Source of the DNA: Salipaludibacillus agaradhaerens
GTDB lineage: Bacteria > Bacillota > Bacilli > Bacillales > Salisediminibacteriaceae
DNA length: 64,000 bases
Assembly: GCF_002019735.1 (NCBI RefSeq)
Contig: NZ_KV917378.1
Coordinates: 2,320,869 to 2,384,868 of the forward strand
Direction: 5' to 3'
Each line of letters starts with the position of its first letter. The first letter of the stretch is position 1. Of this stretch, positions 44,541-53,584 are shown piece after piece. The notes under the pieces were generated by a model. The model was not told where the DNA came from and ran no database searches. It was given only the letters and a program-made list of their open reading frames with translations. A program made the position numbers and the translations under genes.

Positions 44541-46505
44541 TCATTCCACACTTTTCATTCCTGAAAAAATGACAGCTTGAAGTGGATTAATCCTAATAAG
44601 CTCGCTATGATTAACACTTCGCTTGGCAATTTGTTCTTCTGTATGAATCATCATGTCATAAGAAAAATATGAAAAAACAATGTGGTTTAGTGTTACATAA
44701 GATCTTTGATCCCCTATATTTAAACATAAGAGTAGTACGTGCTCTTCATTTTCATAGCCATAGATAACCAGTTCCTCAGGCGAGTCTGCCACAAAAAAAT
44801 TTTCGACGAGCAATAAGTCTCGATGCTTTTTTTTACATGTATCTAAACTTTTAAATAGGTGAATCATCGCAGGAGCACCTTGATTGTTCCAATCAATGAT
44901 CATTTTATTGAAAAAAGCCCTTGGGATACTTTCCCCACCAGTATTATCTGAGAGTCCACAATTCAACGGTTGTCGTTCATTTACTTCTTGCCCTGTCGTA
45001 ATAAACGGAACACCATTTGGTAGAAAATGATTAAATACTGCCATAGCCCGTGCCAATTTCACTCCACCAGGTCTACTAACTATTCTCGGTGTATCGGCTG
45101 TTTCGGAACAAGCAAATATAGGCAACTTTAATGATGGTAACTCTTTGATATAGCCAATAAGATCCGGCTTGTTCAGCCTAGTCATCATCTCCCAGCCACT
45201 ACCAAGCATCATGGTGTAACCATATTCAAACGTCCTCTTATGATTTTTGTTAAAAAGCTCTTCACTAATTAAAATTGCATCCGGCTTCTCTTCTCGTACA
45301 ATGTGAAACAAGTGTTGCAACAAGGACACTGGTAGAGCGTGTCCAATATCTATTCTAAATCCATCAACCCCGTACTCTAATAAATTAAATGTGATGACTT
45401 CTTCTAAAAGATTCCAAAGCAATTGGTTAGGCATTTTCCCTGGAAACACATTTGATTTAATCGTATCGAATAGTACATAAGGGGGTTGATATGAGTCCAA
45501 ATAAGGACGTACTTCTGGTGCCTCATCTAAATAAAACCTTAAAAAAGTAATGTCTGTCCATACAGGTTGCTCGTCGTTTATCCAATCTGAATGTGCTGGT
45601 GCTGTCGTAATCTCAAATTCTTTTTCTATTAACTCTAATAAATCTTCTCCCGTTTGTTTCGATTGTTTTTTCAATTTATCCCACAACTCTGGATTTATCA
45701 CATCTGGCGAAGAAGAAAATTTCCTTAAATGTTCCTTTGTCTCAGAAGCTGTATATACCCGTTCGAGATGGTCATGCGTACATTCTTCGAATACACCTAA
45801 CCCCGGTATTTTTGGCGGCTGAAATCCACTTTCATATTTTTTATAGATCCAATAGAACCAATCTGGATGATCATATATTAATGCGCTGTTTCTGGCCGCC
45901 GTTTTTGGGATAAAATCTTGAACAACTTTTATGCCCTGCATGTGACATGCTTCTACTAAAGCTTTGAATTCCTGATGAATCGTAAACCCTTTTAAATCAT
46001 CTAAGAGAGGGTCATGTAAGTTTGCATCCAAATGAAAATAATTTTTAATTGCATAAGGAGATCCTAAGTCACCTTTTGGATGCATGTCACTATATTCATT
46101 AATAGGAAGTAGATATAGGATGTTTACCCCCATTTTTTTCAATAGGGGTAATAAAATAATCATCCGTAAAAAAGTTCCCGATTCAATATGACCATCTCGA
46201 TTATAATCCCATGCCGCCGTGTACCTTACAAGCGATGAATAGATGGTTGCTTCTCGATATTCTAACGCGTGTTTATCGTTTGGATTGTTAGAATAATCCG
46301 ATATATATTGAAATAACTCAAAGAAATAATGAAAAGGATTCACTTTAATCTGCCCAGATTGCTCTACTTCAGTATCCCTATAGCCGATTTCATTCCATAT
46401 TTTCGGAATCCAAAAGTCAACCTTGTTTTTTTCAAGACGTTTCTCTTCTACAAACCGATATATTTGCTCAAAATTCTTTCGTTCACTCGATGTCAATTCA
46501 CTCAT
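44541..46505 (-). CDS. GH13 alpha-amylase-family protein of an uncommon type
   Basis: A 654-residue cytoplasmic protein. About 100 residues of helical N-terminus lead into an EF-hand-like loop DYNRDGHIES, then the barrel with LKKMGVNILYLLPINEYS and KGDLGSPYAIKN. Catalytic Asp lies in DGFRIDIGHALP, Glu in ILISEELFNK and Asp in ETADTPRI, so all three are kept. A long insertion (about 250-330) separates strands. The IDIGHALP and SEELF motifs are unlike amylases and nearer to transferase-type GH13. In this operon it may transfer sugar to the amino-sugar product. That is inference. Confidence 0.75.
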   Translation of the reverse strand: MSELTSSERKNFEQIYRFVEEKRLEKNKVDFWIPKIWNEIGYRDTEVEQSGQIKVNPFHYFFELFQYISDYSNNPNDKHALEYREATIYSSLVRYTAAWDYNRDGHIESGTFLRMIILLPLLKKMGVNILYLLPINEYSDMHPKGDLGSPYAIKNYFHLDANLHDPLLDDLKGFTIHQEFKALVEACHMQGIKVVQDFIPKTAARNSALIYDHPDWFYWIYKKYESGFQPPKIPGLGVFEECTHDHLERVYTASETKEHLRKFSSSPDVINPELWDKLKKQSKQTGEDLLELIEKEFEITTAPAHSDWINDEQPVWTDITFLRFYLDEAPEVRPYLDSYQPPYVLFDTIKSNVFPGKMPNQLLWNLLEEVITFNLLEYGVDGFRIDIGHALPVSLLQHLFHIVREEKPDAILISEELFNKNHKRTFEYGYTMMLGSGWEMMTRLNKPDLIGYIKELPSLKLPIFACSETADTPRIVSRPGGVKLARAMAVFNHFLPNGVPFITTGQEVNERQPLNCGLSDNTGGESIPRAFFNKMIIDWNNQGAPAMIHLFKSLDTCKKKHRDLLLVENFFVADSPEELVIYGYENEEHVLLLCLNIGDQRSYVTLNHIVFSYFSYDMMIHTEEQIAKRSVNHSELIRINPLQAVIFSGMKSVE

Positions 46506-46524
46506 GGCCCTTTCCCCACCTCTT

Positions 46525-47199
46525 TTATATGTTTACAAACTGAGACAGCATTCGATTAAAAAATGAAAAGTCTGTAAATCGATTGATTGTGATGACGGGA
46601 TCGTGCATGTCTTGAACGTTAGACATGGCATGTGGGTAAAATAAAACTGTTCCAACATGTGCAGAAAGAGCTGCTTGTACACCTATTGCACTATCTTCAA
46701 CTACTAATGCATGCTCAGGAGAAACAATTAACTTGTGCAAAGCTTTCGTGTACGGTTCTGGATCAGGCTTGGTGTTTACAACACTTTCCCTAGTAATTAA
46801 ACAAGAGATACTGTCTAGTACTCCTATGATTTTCAAGTTTGCTTCTGCCACTTTTCGATTTGCTGTTGTGACACATGCTATCTTTATACCAGAGATTTTC
46901 AGCGCCTTTATTAATTCAGAAGCATAAGGACGTTCCATTTTACGATCAATGATTTGCACATATCTGTCTTCTACCTGTTGCATCCACTCACTTTTATTAG
47001 TAGTAACACGTCGTAGTTGAAGTTGATCAAACGTCTCTTCTAAGCTTAAACCTATTAACTCTTTACTTTTATCAATTGATATGACGTGACCTATTTCACT
47101 GCATATATCATTGACTGCTTGATGATGATAATGTTCACTGTCAACTAATACACCGTCGATATCGAAAATAACAGCCTCAAAGTGATGTTTATGCCTCAT
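46525..47199 (-). CDS. HAD-superfamily sugar-phosphate phosphatase/phosphomutase-like
   Basis: A 224-residue HAD subfamily I protein with motif I FDIDGVLVDSEHYH (Asp nucleophile and acid/base), motif II Thr in VTTANRK, motif III Lys in TKPDPEPY and motif IV VVEDSAIGV. It resembles beta-phosphoglucomutase and sugar-phosphate phosphatases. It overlaps the dehydrogenase gene by 11 bp. In the proposed pathway it would remove phosphate from the aminated sugar phosphate; a phosphomutase in maltose metabolism is the alternative. GAAGGAGAGG precedes the ATG. Confidence 0.83.
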   Translation of the reverse strand: MRHKHHFEAVIFDIDGVLVDSEHYHHQAVNDICSEIGHVISIDKSKELIGLSLEETFDQLQLRRVTTNKSEWMQQVEDRYVQIIDRKMERPYASELIKALKISGIKIACVTTANRKVAEANLKIIGVLDSISCLITRESVVNTKPDPEPYTKALHKLIVSPEHALVVEDSAIGVQAALSAHVGTVLFYPHAMSNVQDMHDPVITINRFTDFSFFNRMLSQFVNI

Positions 47200-48250
47200 T
47201 TTCCTCTCCTTCAGGTTGAACGAGTATCTTTATCGCTGCGTCACATGCTCGAAATGCTTTATCTTCAAGGGACAGTCCTAAAAGTTTTACTGCTTGATGA
47301 AATTTTCTAACTGGTAACTTATGAGTGATTAATTTAGATCCAGGAATAGCGCCGTTTGCTAATAATGCTAAAGCTTCATTGAAAGAGTTGTTCAGACTAT
47401 CTATTGATCCGTAAAAGCTGATACTTTCATCTGCAATCCAACCAAGGTCAATCCCAACCACTTGTTGTTTTAGTGCAATAGATAATACTTGCCCACCCCT
47501 AGATAGATGATGTAAGTAGTCATGAACAGCGCAACCCGAAGTATCGATGACCACATCTATTTGAGTGCCTGTCCCATCAAACACATCTAACGTTCCTTTT
47601 AAGTTTGTCGCCAATCTCCATTTAGGATCTATCACATCTTTGACTAGATGTTGTCTATTAATCTGATTTTCTACCACGACACCTGAATATCCCTTTGCCG
47701 CTAAAGCCAAACTATATAACAAGCCCATCGGTCCCCCACCGATAACAACGATGTTCATAGCGGTATGAAGCGTTAAGCACTTTATACCTGTTAAGACACA
47801 ACTCAGCGGCTCCGTCAGGGTAGCTACTTCATAACTCAAATTGTCTGGTAGCTTATACAAGAAAGAATATTTTGTTTTGTGATAATTTGTAAAAGCACCA
47901 TCACTGCTTACCCCTGTTTCCAATTGCGTTTTCGATTCACAATGGTTTTTTCGATTAGTTCTACAAAAACGACAATGACCACAATAATATGTGGGATCAA
48001 CGACAACACGCTCTCCCACCTGAAGGTTTGGGACTGATTCACCTATTTGAATAACTTCCCCTACCGTTTCATGGCCCAGAATGGTGCCAGGTAAAGCTGC
48101 TTCATATTTACCTGTTATAATATTAAGGTCCGTTCCACAAATACCTGTCATTTTTACCTTTATCAACACTTCATCCGGCAATATGGTGAGATCAATTTTT
48201 TTATCCTGAACTTTGACGTCCCATGGGCCGTTATAAACAACTCCTAACAT
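47189..48250 (-). CDS. Zinc-dependent polyol-type dehydrogenase (GutB1-like)
   Basis: A 353-residue medium-chain dehydrogenase. Catalytic zinc: Cys in TGICGTDLNI, His/Glu in LGHETVGEV. Structural zinc Cys cluster: CGHCRFCRTNRKNHC. Rossmann loop: VVIGGGPMGLLYSLAL. This is the sorbitol/threonine dehydrogenase class. In Bacillus deoxynojirimycin producers a GutB1 enzyme oxidises the amino-polyol before ring closure; the neighbours make a similar role plausible here. It follows the aminotransferase by 13 bp. GGGAGG precedes the ATG. Confidence 0.85.
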   Translation of the reverse strand: MLGVVYNGPWDVKVQDKKIDLTILPDEVLIKVKMTGICGTDLNIITGKYEAALPGTILGHETVGEVIQIGESVPNLQVGERVVVDPTYYCGHCRFCRTNRKNHCESKTQLETGVSSDGAFTNYHKTKYSFLYKLPDNLSYEVATLTEPLSCVLTGIKCLTLHTAMNIVVIGGGPMGLLYSLALAAKGYSGVVVENQINRQHLVKDVIDPKWRLATNLKGTLDVFDGTGTQIDVVIDTSGCAVHDYLHHLSRGGQVLSIALKQQVVGIDLGWIADESISFYGSIDSLNNSFNEALALLANGAIPGSKLITHKLPVRKFHQAVKLLGLSLEDKAFRACDAAIKILVQPEGEENEA

Positions 48251-48263
48251 AACTAACGCCTCC

Positions 48264-49511
48264 CTATATCACTTCATCTAATGATTTTTTTAACATTTCG
48301 ATGATCTCATATATCTCAGCTTTACTAGTTATAAGCGGAGGGCGTACTTTGACAACATTCCCAAAGCCATAACGAGAGGAACGAAGGATTAACCCATTTT
48401 TAAGACTTGTTTCCACTATTTTTTGTGTCATTTTTGGATCTTCATGCCCCTCACGATCGGAAATTTCCAATCCCCACATGTATCCTAATCCCCTAACATC
48501 AGAGATAAACGGGTACTGATTCATCAATTCAGTTAATTCCTCTCCCAATAAATCTCCATTTCCCCTTACATGTTCAAGAATATTTTCTTTTTCCAGTACA
48601 TCTAAGTAAGTTTGTGCGGCTGATATGGCTAATAAATTTGCTCCTGAAGTAAATGAGTGTTCATAGCTTTCAAACACTTCTAAGCGTGATTCCATGAGAA
48701 CAGCAGCAACTGGTATACCAATTCCCCCTAGTCCTTTCGCTAAAGTGATGATATTAGGTTTCATGTCAAAGTGATTACTAGCAAACATATGACCTGTTCG
48801 ACCAAGTCCTGTCTGAACTTCATCAGATATTAGGATAATATCGTGTTCATCACATATTTTACGAATTAATTGAAAGTATTCTTTTGGAGGAACAATGTTT
48901 CCTCCGTTCCCCATAACAGGCTCAATAATCATACAAGCTACTTGATTTGATGAGGAATATTCAATAAAATCATTAATTCTTTCTGCACATAAAAGGCCAC
49001 AATCTGGGTAAGTTTTTCCGTAAAAACAACGGTGACAGTACGGTGCAGGTACTTTAAGCGACTCCTGATAATTTAGAGATGGAAAAGATTCTCTTCGAAA
49101 TGCGTTACCTGAAATTGATGTAGTTAATGCCGTCTGTCCATGATGTGACAACATCAAGCTTAATACACCCGTTTTCCCACTTGATTTCATCGCCATCTTG
49201 ATAGCTGCTTCGTTTGCACTTGAACCAGTCAGATCTCTCATAAAAATTTTATTAATATTTTCTGGAGCTTCATCGAGTAACTTGCTAAAACCATTTTCAA
49301 CAATAGGTTTTGTATAGGTTGAACTCGCATGACTTGCCTTTTTGATCTGGTCTGTTAAGGCATCTACCATTTCGGTGTGATTATAGCCCAACGGTAAGTT
49401 AAAAGTACCTGATGCTGCATCGATATAACTTTCTCCATCGATCTCAAATCTAATTCCATTGCCCGATAAGTGAGCTAATTTAATTTCGTTTTTAATGGCA
49501 AATGTCCTCAT
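48264..49511 (-). CDS. Class III PLP-dependent aminotransferase (GabT1-like)
   Basis: A 415-residue fold-type I aminotransferase. The PLP Lys is in ITLAKGLGG, the pocket Asp in LISDEVQTGLGRTG, and the N-terminal VDGESYIDAASG-like strand is FEIDGESYIDAASGTFNLPL. A Cys-rich piece, YCHRCFYGKTYPDCGLLC, is unusual but occurs in some class III enzymes. It heads the operon. GabT1 of Bacillus, which aminates a ketose phosphate in deoxynojirimycin synthesis, is of this class; many class III enzymes act on other ketones, so the substrate is inferred from context. Confidence 0.87.
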   Translation of the reverse strand: MRTFAIKNEIKLAHLSGNGIRFEIDGESYIDAASGTFNLPLGYNHTEMVDALTDQIKKASHASSTYTKPIVENGFSKLLDEAPENINKIFMRDLTGSSANEAAIKMAMKSSGKTGVLSLMLSHHGQTALTTSISGNAFRRESFPSLNYQESLKVPAPYCHRCFYGKTYPDCGLLCAERINDFIEYSSSNQVACMIIEPVMGNGGNIVPPKEYFQLIRKICDEHDIILISDEVQTGLGRTGHMFASNHFDMKPNIITLAKGLGGIGIPVAAVLMESRLEVFESYEHSFTSGANLLAISAAQTYLDVLEKENILEHVRGNGDLLGEELTELMNQYPFISDVRGLGYMWGLEISDREGHEDPKMTQKIVETSLKNGLILRSSRYGFGNVVKVRPPLITSKAEIYEIIEMLKKSLDEVI

Positions 49512-49570
49512 TGTGTAGATGTCCCCTTTCTTTTACCTATAAGGTCACTAGTCACGCTTTCTTTTTTTTC

Positions 49571-49588
49571 GAGCGCAAACGTTTGCTC
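49571..49588. promoter_or_regulatory. LacI/CcpA-type operator upstream of the aminotransferase operon
   Basis: The 12-bp perfect palindrome GCAAACGTTTGC (49575-49586) lies about 60 bp before the start codon. LacI-family sites, including MalR boxes and cre, have this CG-centred form. Confidence 0.6.
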
Positions 49589-50250
49589 ATATGGTGCAAA
49601 AAAATACTTCCTTAAGAAAGATAAATAGGTTTCTCCCGTTTTGCTGATTGATACGGCCACCTAATATGTCTGTAACCTCTATTTCCATTTTTCTACTAGT
49701 TCCGTATCTTAAAAAATAAAGGCCCTCTACATGTCTTACGTCAAATTCATCTCAATCATTTGTTCCTTGGTATACTTGTCCTATCCTTCTAACTCTCCTT
49801 TTTTCATCCCTCCACGTTACTTACTTCCACAAACCATCATACATGTTCAATTCAAACATCTCCCCTCCTTTATTTAGTTATTAAATCATACTATTTTTGC
49901 CTTTTACATTAACAAATACTACAAAAAATGAACTATTTAACTATAATTCATCAATTTATACAAATGGGCATACACATAGCAAAGTATGAAGATAGTAACG
50001 AAGAAATTAGTCCATGACTATCAGATAGGGATTTATCTGTCATTTTATTGAAAGCTCAGTACTAGCCGAGTGACATTAGCGGCATTCGCTCGCTACAATC
50101 ACGTTATGCGTGTGTATGTAAGTATTATCAACTGACGAACGCTATATGACGAACAACATAATGGGGCATTATCGTGTAAAAAACGTTACAATCTCATGTA
50201 CTTTTTTCCTTGCAAAAGACATATACATACTAATATCCTCACTCCAAAAA

Positions 50251-50284
50251 TGAAACCGCTTGCATTATTTTGTAATCGCTTTCT
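50251..50284 (+). promoter_or_regulatory. Two tandem cre sites upstream of the amylase gene
   Basis: TGAAACCGCTTGCA (50251-50264) and TGTAATCGCTTTCT (50271-50284) each fit the CcpA consensus with one mismatch and are spaced 20 bp, two helical turns. TATAAT follows at 50289-50294. The rest of the 1-kb gap (49.6-50.5 kb) has AT-rich sequence and a second TATAAT at about 50457, but no gene. Confidence 0.55.
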
Positions 50285-50521
50285 AAATTATAATAGAAAT
50301 TAAGAAATTAGCAATAATTGAGGTCACACTCTGAAAACCATTTTTTACGGTCATGCGTGTTGGACGCCTTCTTAGCTACCTGCCCTTTTTAATAGTACTA
50401 GACTCAACATTACCTAATTTCCCCCTTTACTACTGGGAATTTTCTCGTCTTGTTAAATTATAATCATTCATTTGAAGGGTTAAGGAGCGAACAAAAAAGA
50501 TCATAATAGAGGAGGATAAAA

Positions 50522-52108
50522 ATGATGACTAAGAAAATAGGCCTGTTGCTTACTACTGGACTTACTGTCGCAATTTTGTCTACTGGCTGTCTACAAAAGA
50601 CAAATACACCTTTAATATTTGACGAAGAGGATTTAAAGACGATTGAACCACACGGTGTCTATTATGAAATATTTGTAAGATCCTTTTATGATTCAACAGG
50701 AGATGGCATTGGTGACTTCCAAGGAGCCACATTACAGCTTGATTATTTACAAGAGTTAGGTGTGGAAGGCATCTGGTTAATGCCAATTAACCCGTCACCT
50801 AGCTACCACGGATATGATGTGGTTAATTATATGGATGTAAATCCAGAGTATGGGACACTCGATGATTTTAAAAAATTTGTTGCAGAAGCAAACAAAAAAG
50901 GAATAAAAGTCATCAAAGATTTTGTGGTCAACCATTCCAGTGAGGAACATCCGTGGTTCCAAGCTGCATTAAAACATGATGAAAAGTACCGTGATTACTA
51001 TGTGTGGGCAGATGAAGATGCACATATTGGTCAAGAAGGTGAATGGGGTCAACAAGTCTGGCACGGTACAGGAAACAATGTATATGAAGGGATATTTTGG
51101 GAGGGAATGCCTGATTTGAATATGGATAACCCAAAAGTCCGAGAAGACATTTATGATATTGGTACTTTTTGGCTTGAAGAGGTTGGTGTTGATGGGTTCA
51201 GGTTAGACGCTGCCAAACATATATACAGTTCTTACCACGGAGATGATTATCAAGAGAAAAACCACCAGTTTTGGCGAGAATTTAGAACTGAAATGGAAAA
51301 AGTTAATCCCGATGTAATTCTTGTAGGCGAAATTTGGGATACAGCTGATGTTGTTGCACCCTATTTAGATGGTGGCTTACACTCCGCTTTTAATTTTGAT
51401 TTATCGGGACACATATTAACTTCTGTAAAATCGGAAAGTGATGCAGGACTAGTGACAGAACTTGAAAAAACGAGAAATTACTTCACTACAAAGTCTGAAG
51501 ATTTTATTGATTCAACTTTTATTACCAACCATGATATGAACCGAACGATGAGTGAATTAGCCAATAATATGGATCATGCTAGAATGGCCGCCTCGTTATT
51601 ATTAACATTACCAGGAAACCCTTATCTCTATTATGGGGAAGAAATCGGTATGGAAGGTGAGAAGCCTGATGAAGACATCCGTTTGCCGATGAGGTGGTAC
51701 AAAGATTCAGAAGATACAAAGCAAACGACATGGAGAGCTGATCGTTATCATAGTAATGACACTGATAATGCCATTGATGTAGAAAGCCAACTGCAAGATG
51801 AAAATTCCCTGCTCCATCACTATAAATCCTTAATTTATGCCCGTCGAGCTAGTGAAGCATTAATTATGGGTGAAATAAAAAGCACATCTATTACAGAAGA
51901 TGGGATAGTATCATTTGAACGAATAGCAGAAAATGAAGAAAAACTTGTTATACACAACTTAAGCAATGTAACGAAAGAAATCAACCTTAGTGATGACCTA
52001 ACTGAGTATAAAAACTATTTTTTCTATATCGGAGAATTAGATGATATTAGGTTGAAAGATAACGTAATAGAAATACCTGGCTATACAACTGTTATTTTAA
52101 AGAAGTAA
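50522..52108 (+). CDS. Alpha-amylase (GH13) lipoprotein
   Basis: A 528-residue extracellular lipoprotein: signal peptide with lipobox LSTGC, then a GH13 barrel. Catalytic residues: Asp in DGFRLDAAKHIY, Glu in ILVGEIWDTA, Asp in ITNHDMNRTM; the calcium-binding and early motifs YYEIFVRSFYDSTGDGIGD, VKDFVVNHSS-like (KVIKDFVVNHSS) also fit. It belongs near the maltogenic/oligo-1,4-glucan amylases and would feed maltodextrins to the cell. GAGGAGG lies before two adjacent ATGs. Two cre sites suggest glucose repression. Confidence 0.92.
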   Translation: MMTKKIGLLLTTGLTVAILSTGCLQKTNTPLIFDEEDLKTIEPHGVYYEIFVRSFYDSTGDGIGDFQGATLQLDYLQELGVEGIWLMPINPSPSYHGYDVVNYMDVNPEYGTLDDFKKFVAEANKKGIKVIKDFVVNHSSEEHPWFQAALKHDEKYRDYYVWADEDAHIGQEGEWGQQVWHGTGNNVYEGIFWEGMPDLNMDNPKVREDIYDIGTFWLEEVGVDGFRLDAAKHIYSSYHGDDYQEKNHQFWREFRTEMEKVNPDVILVGEIWDTADVVAPYLDGGLHSAFNFDLSGHILTSVKSESDAGLVTELEKTRNYFTTKSEDFIDSTFITNHDMNRTMSELANNMDHARMAASLLLTLPGNPYLYYGEEIGMEGEKPDEDIRLPMRWYKDSEDTKQTTWRADRYHSNDTDNAIDVESQLQDENSLLHHYKSLIYARRASEALIMGEIKSTSITEDGIVSFERIAENEEKLVIHNLSNVTKEINLSDDLTEYKNYFFYIGELDDIRLKDNVIEIPGYTTVILKK

Positions 52109-52189
52109 CTACTTAATCATTCATCAATATAGTAAAACAGTAAACATAATTGACTAACAAACTGGGACTAATCAGTTCACTAAAGTGAA

Positions 52190-52231
52190 AAAAACTTCCG
52201 CTAGTCAAACATGATAGTCGGAAGTTTTTTA
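52190..52231 (+). terminator. Terminator of the alpha-amylase gene
   Basis: AAAACTTCCGCTA and TAGTCGGAAGTTTT pair with one bulge; TTTT continues after. Confidence 0.75.
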
Positions 52232-52380
52232 GTTTGACTATACGAGGATGGGTGACGTATTCTCGTCTATTTATTTCCTCAAGCTCACCACTATGTGCAC
52301 GTTGAAACGTATTTTCATCTTTTTCTTTGCCAAAAAGCCTTTCGCCATCTTCAAACTGCCTTCACAACGATCGTCATTTT

Positions 52381-52510
52381 CGCGAACTTGTTTAAGCAAG
52401 CTGAAACATCTAATTCAGGAGGCGTCTCGACGCCACCTGATTAAACGTTCCCACCTCCCCGTTAAGGTGGGGACTATCGCCCTTAAAACATTTAAGATTT
52501 AAGCCTCACC
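52381..52510 (+). other. Structured element B, related to the segment at 42539
   Basis: A long hairpin (TAATTCAGG with CCTGATTA; inner GGCG/CGCC, 52411-52443) is followed by a second one (CCCACCT with AGGTGGGG, 52450-52472) and CGCCCTTAAAAC. The order matches element A. It could be the right end of an IS605/TnpB-type element or a structured RNA. The remaining part of the 52.5-52.84 kb gap shows no feature. Confidence 0.45.
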
Positions 52511-52844
52511 TAGTTTCATTCCCAAACGCACTGTATGACTAGCTGCGTCTTAGCTCTTTCACTCATTATCGTTATTTTCCAACTAGCTTTATTAAAATTA
52601 TTTCATGCTTAGGGTGATGACATCATGAAACACCATTATAGCAAAATAGTGCATGTTTTAATTAGATAATCTATTTTTCTTAGAAGTTATATCGCTTATG
52701 ATGAAGTCAAATAGGAAATAAGCAAATTGATAATGACATTGAAAAGGAATGGCACTATCGATTTTAAAATGATGAAGGACACAGAAAGTCATGGCCTGAT
52801 TTTACTTAAATGGTGACTATAACAAAGGTGAGGAGAGAATCAAC

Positions 52845-53561
52845 ATGGTCAAGGTGACCGTATGGAATGAAAATCGTCATGAACAAAAAAAACCGCTTGT
52901 TAGAGACATTTATCCAGAAGGCATTCATGGCGCAATCGTTCACTTTTTAAAGGAAGATTTTGAGGTGATAACAGCTACATTAGATGATGACGAACATGGC
53001 CTTACTGATGACGTATTAAATGAAACGGATGTATTGCTTTGGTGGGGACATATGGCTCATGAGGAAGTAGATGATGCAGTCGTTGCAAAAGTAAAACAAC
53101 GTGTCCTTAGTGGAATGGGTCTAATCGTTCTTCATTCAGGTCACTTTTCGAAAATTTTCAAATCACTAATGGGGACGACATGTGATCTTAAATGGCGGGA
53201 AGCTGGCGAAAAAGAAAGGTTATGGGTAATTGATCCAAGCCATCAGATTGCAGAAGGAATTGGCAACTATATTGAGCTTGAAAAAGAAGAAATGTATGGG
53301 GAACATTTTGATATTCCTCCTCCAGAAGAAGTCCTGTTTTTAAGCTGGTTTGAAGGAGGAGAAGTGTTTAGAAGTGGGTGCACTTACCGAAGAGGAAAAG
53401 GGAAAGTTTTTTATTTCCGACCTGGACATGAAACGTATCCAACTTATTACCACAAAGATATCCAACAGGTTATTAAAAACGCGGTTCAGTGGGCCATACC
53501 TACGAAACGAGTAAAGCCTGTTTATGGGAATGCAAAACCTTTAGAAGGTATTAAAAACTAA
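52845..53561 (+). CDS. ThuA-like glutamine-amidotransferase-fold protein
   Basis: A 238-residue ThuA family protein: [20 protein letters not shown] at the start, [28 protein letters not shown] and the end [20 protein letters not shown]. ThuA acts in the 3-keto route of trehalose and related disaccharides in rhizobia. Here it leads a four-gene cassette with two Gfo/Idh oxidoreductases and a TIM-barrel isomerase. No sugar transporter lies next to it. Confidence 0.88.
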   Translation: MVKVTVWNENRHEQKKPLVRDIYPEGIHGAIVHFLKEDFEVITATLDDDEHGLTDDVLNETDVLLWWGHMAHEEVDDAVVAKVKQRVLSGMGLIVLHSGHFSKIFKSLMGTTCDLKWREAGEKERLWVIDPSHQIAEGIGNYIELEKEEMYGEHFDIPPPEEVLFLSWFEGGEVFRSGCTYRRGKGKVFYFRPGHETYPTYYHKDIQQVIKNAVQWAIPTKRVKPVYGNAKPLEGIKN

Positions 53562-53584
53562 TTAAAGAATGGGAGAGAAACCAA

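Noticed and set aside
43078-49511. Aminocyclitol (acarbose or validamycin type) or kanosamine (ntd) pathway
   Set aside because: No sugar-phosphate cyclase is present, the aminotransferase is class III rather than DegT type, and the dehydrogenase is of the Zn type rather than Gfo/Idh.
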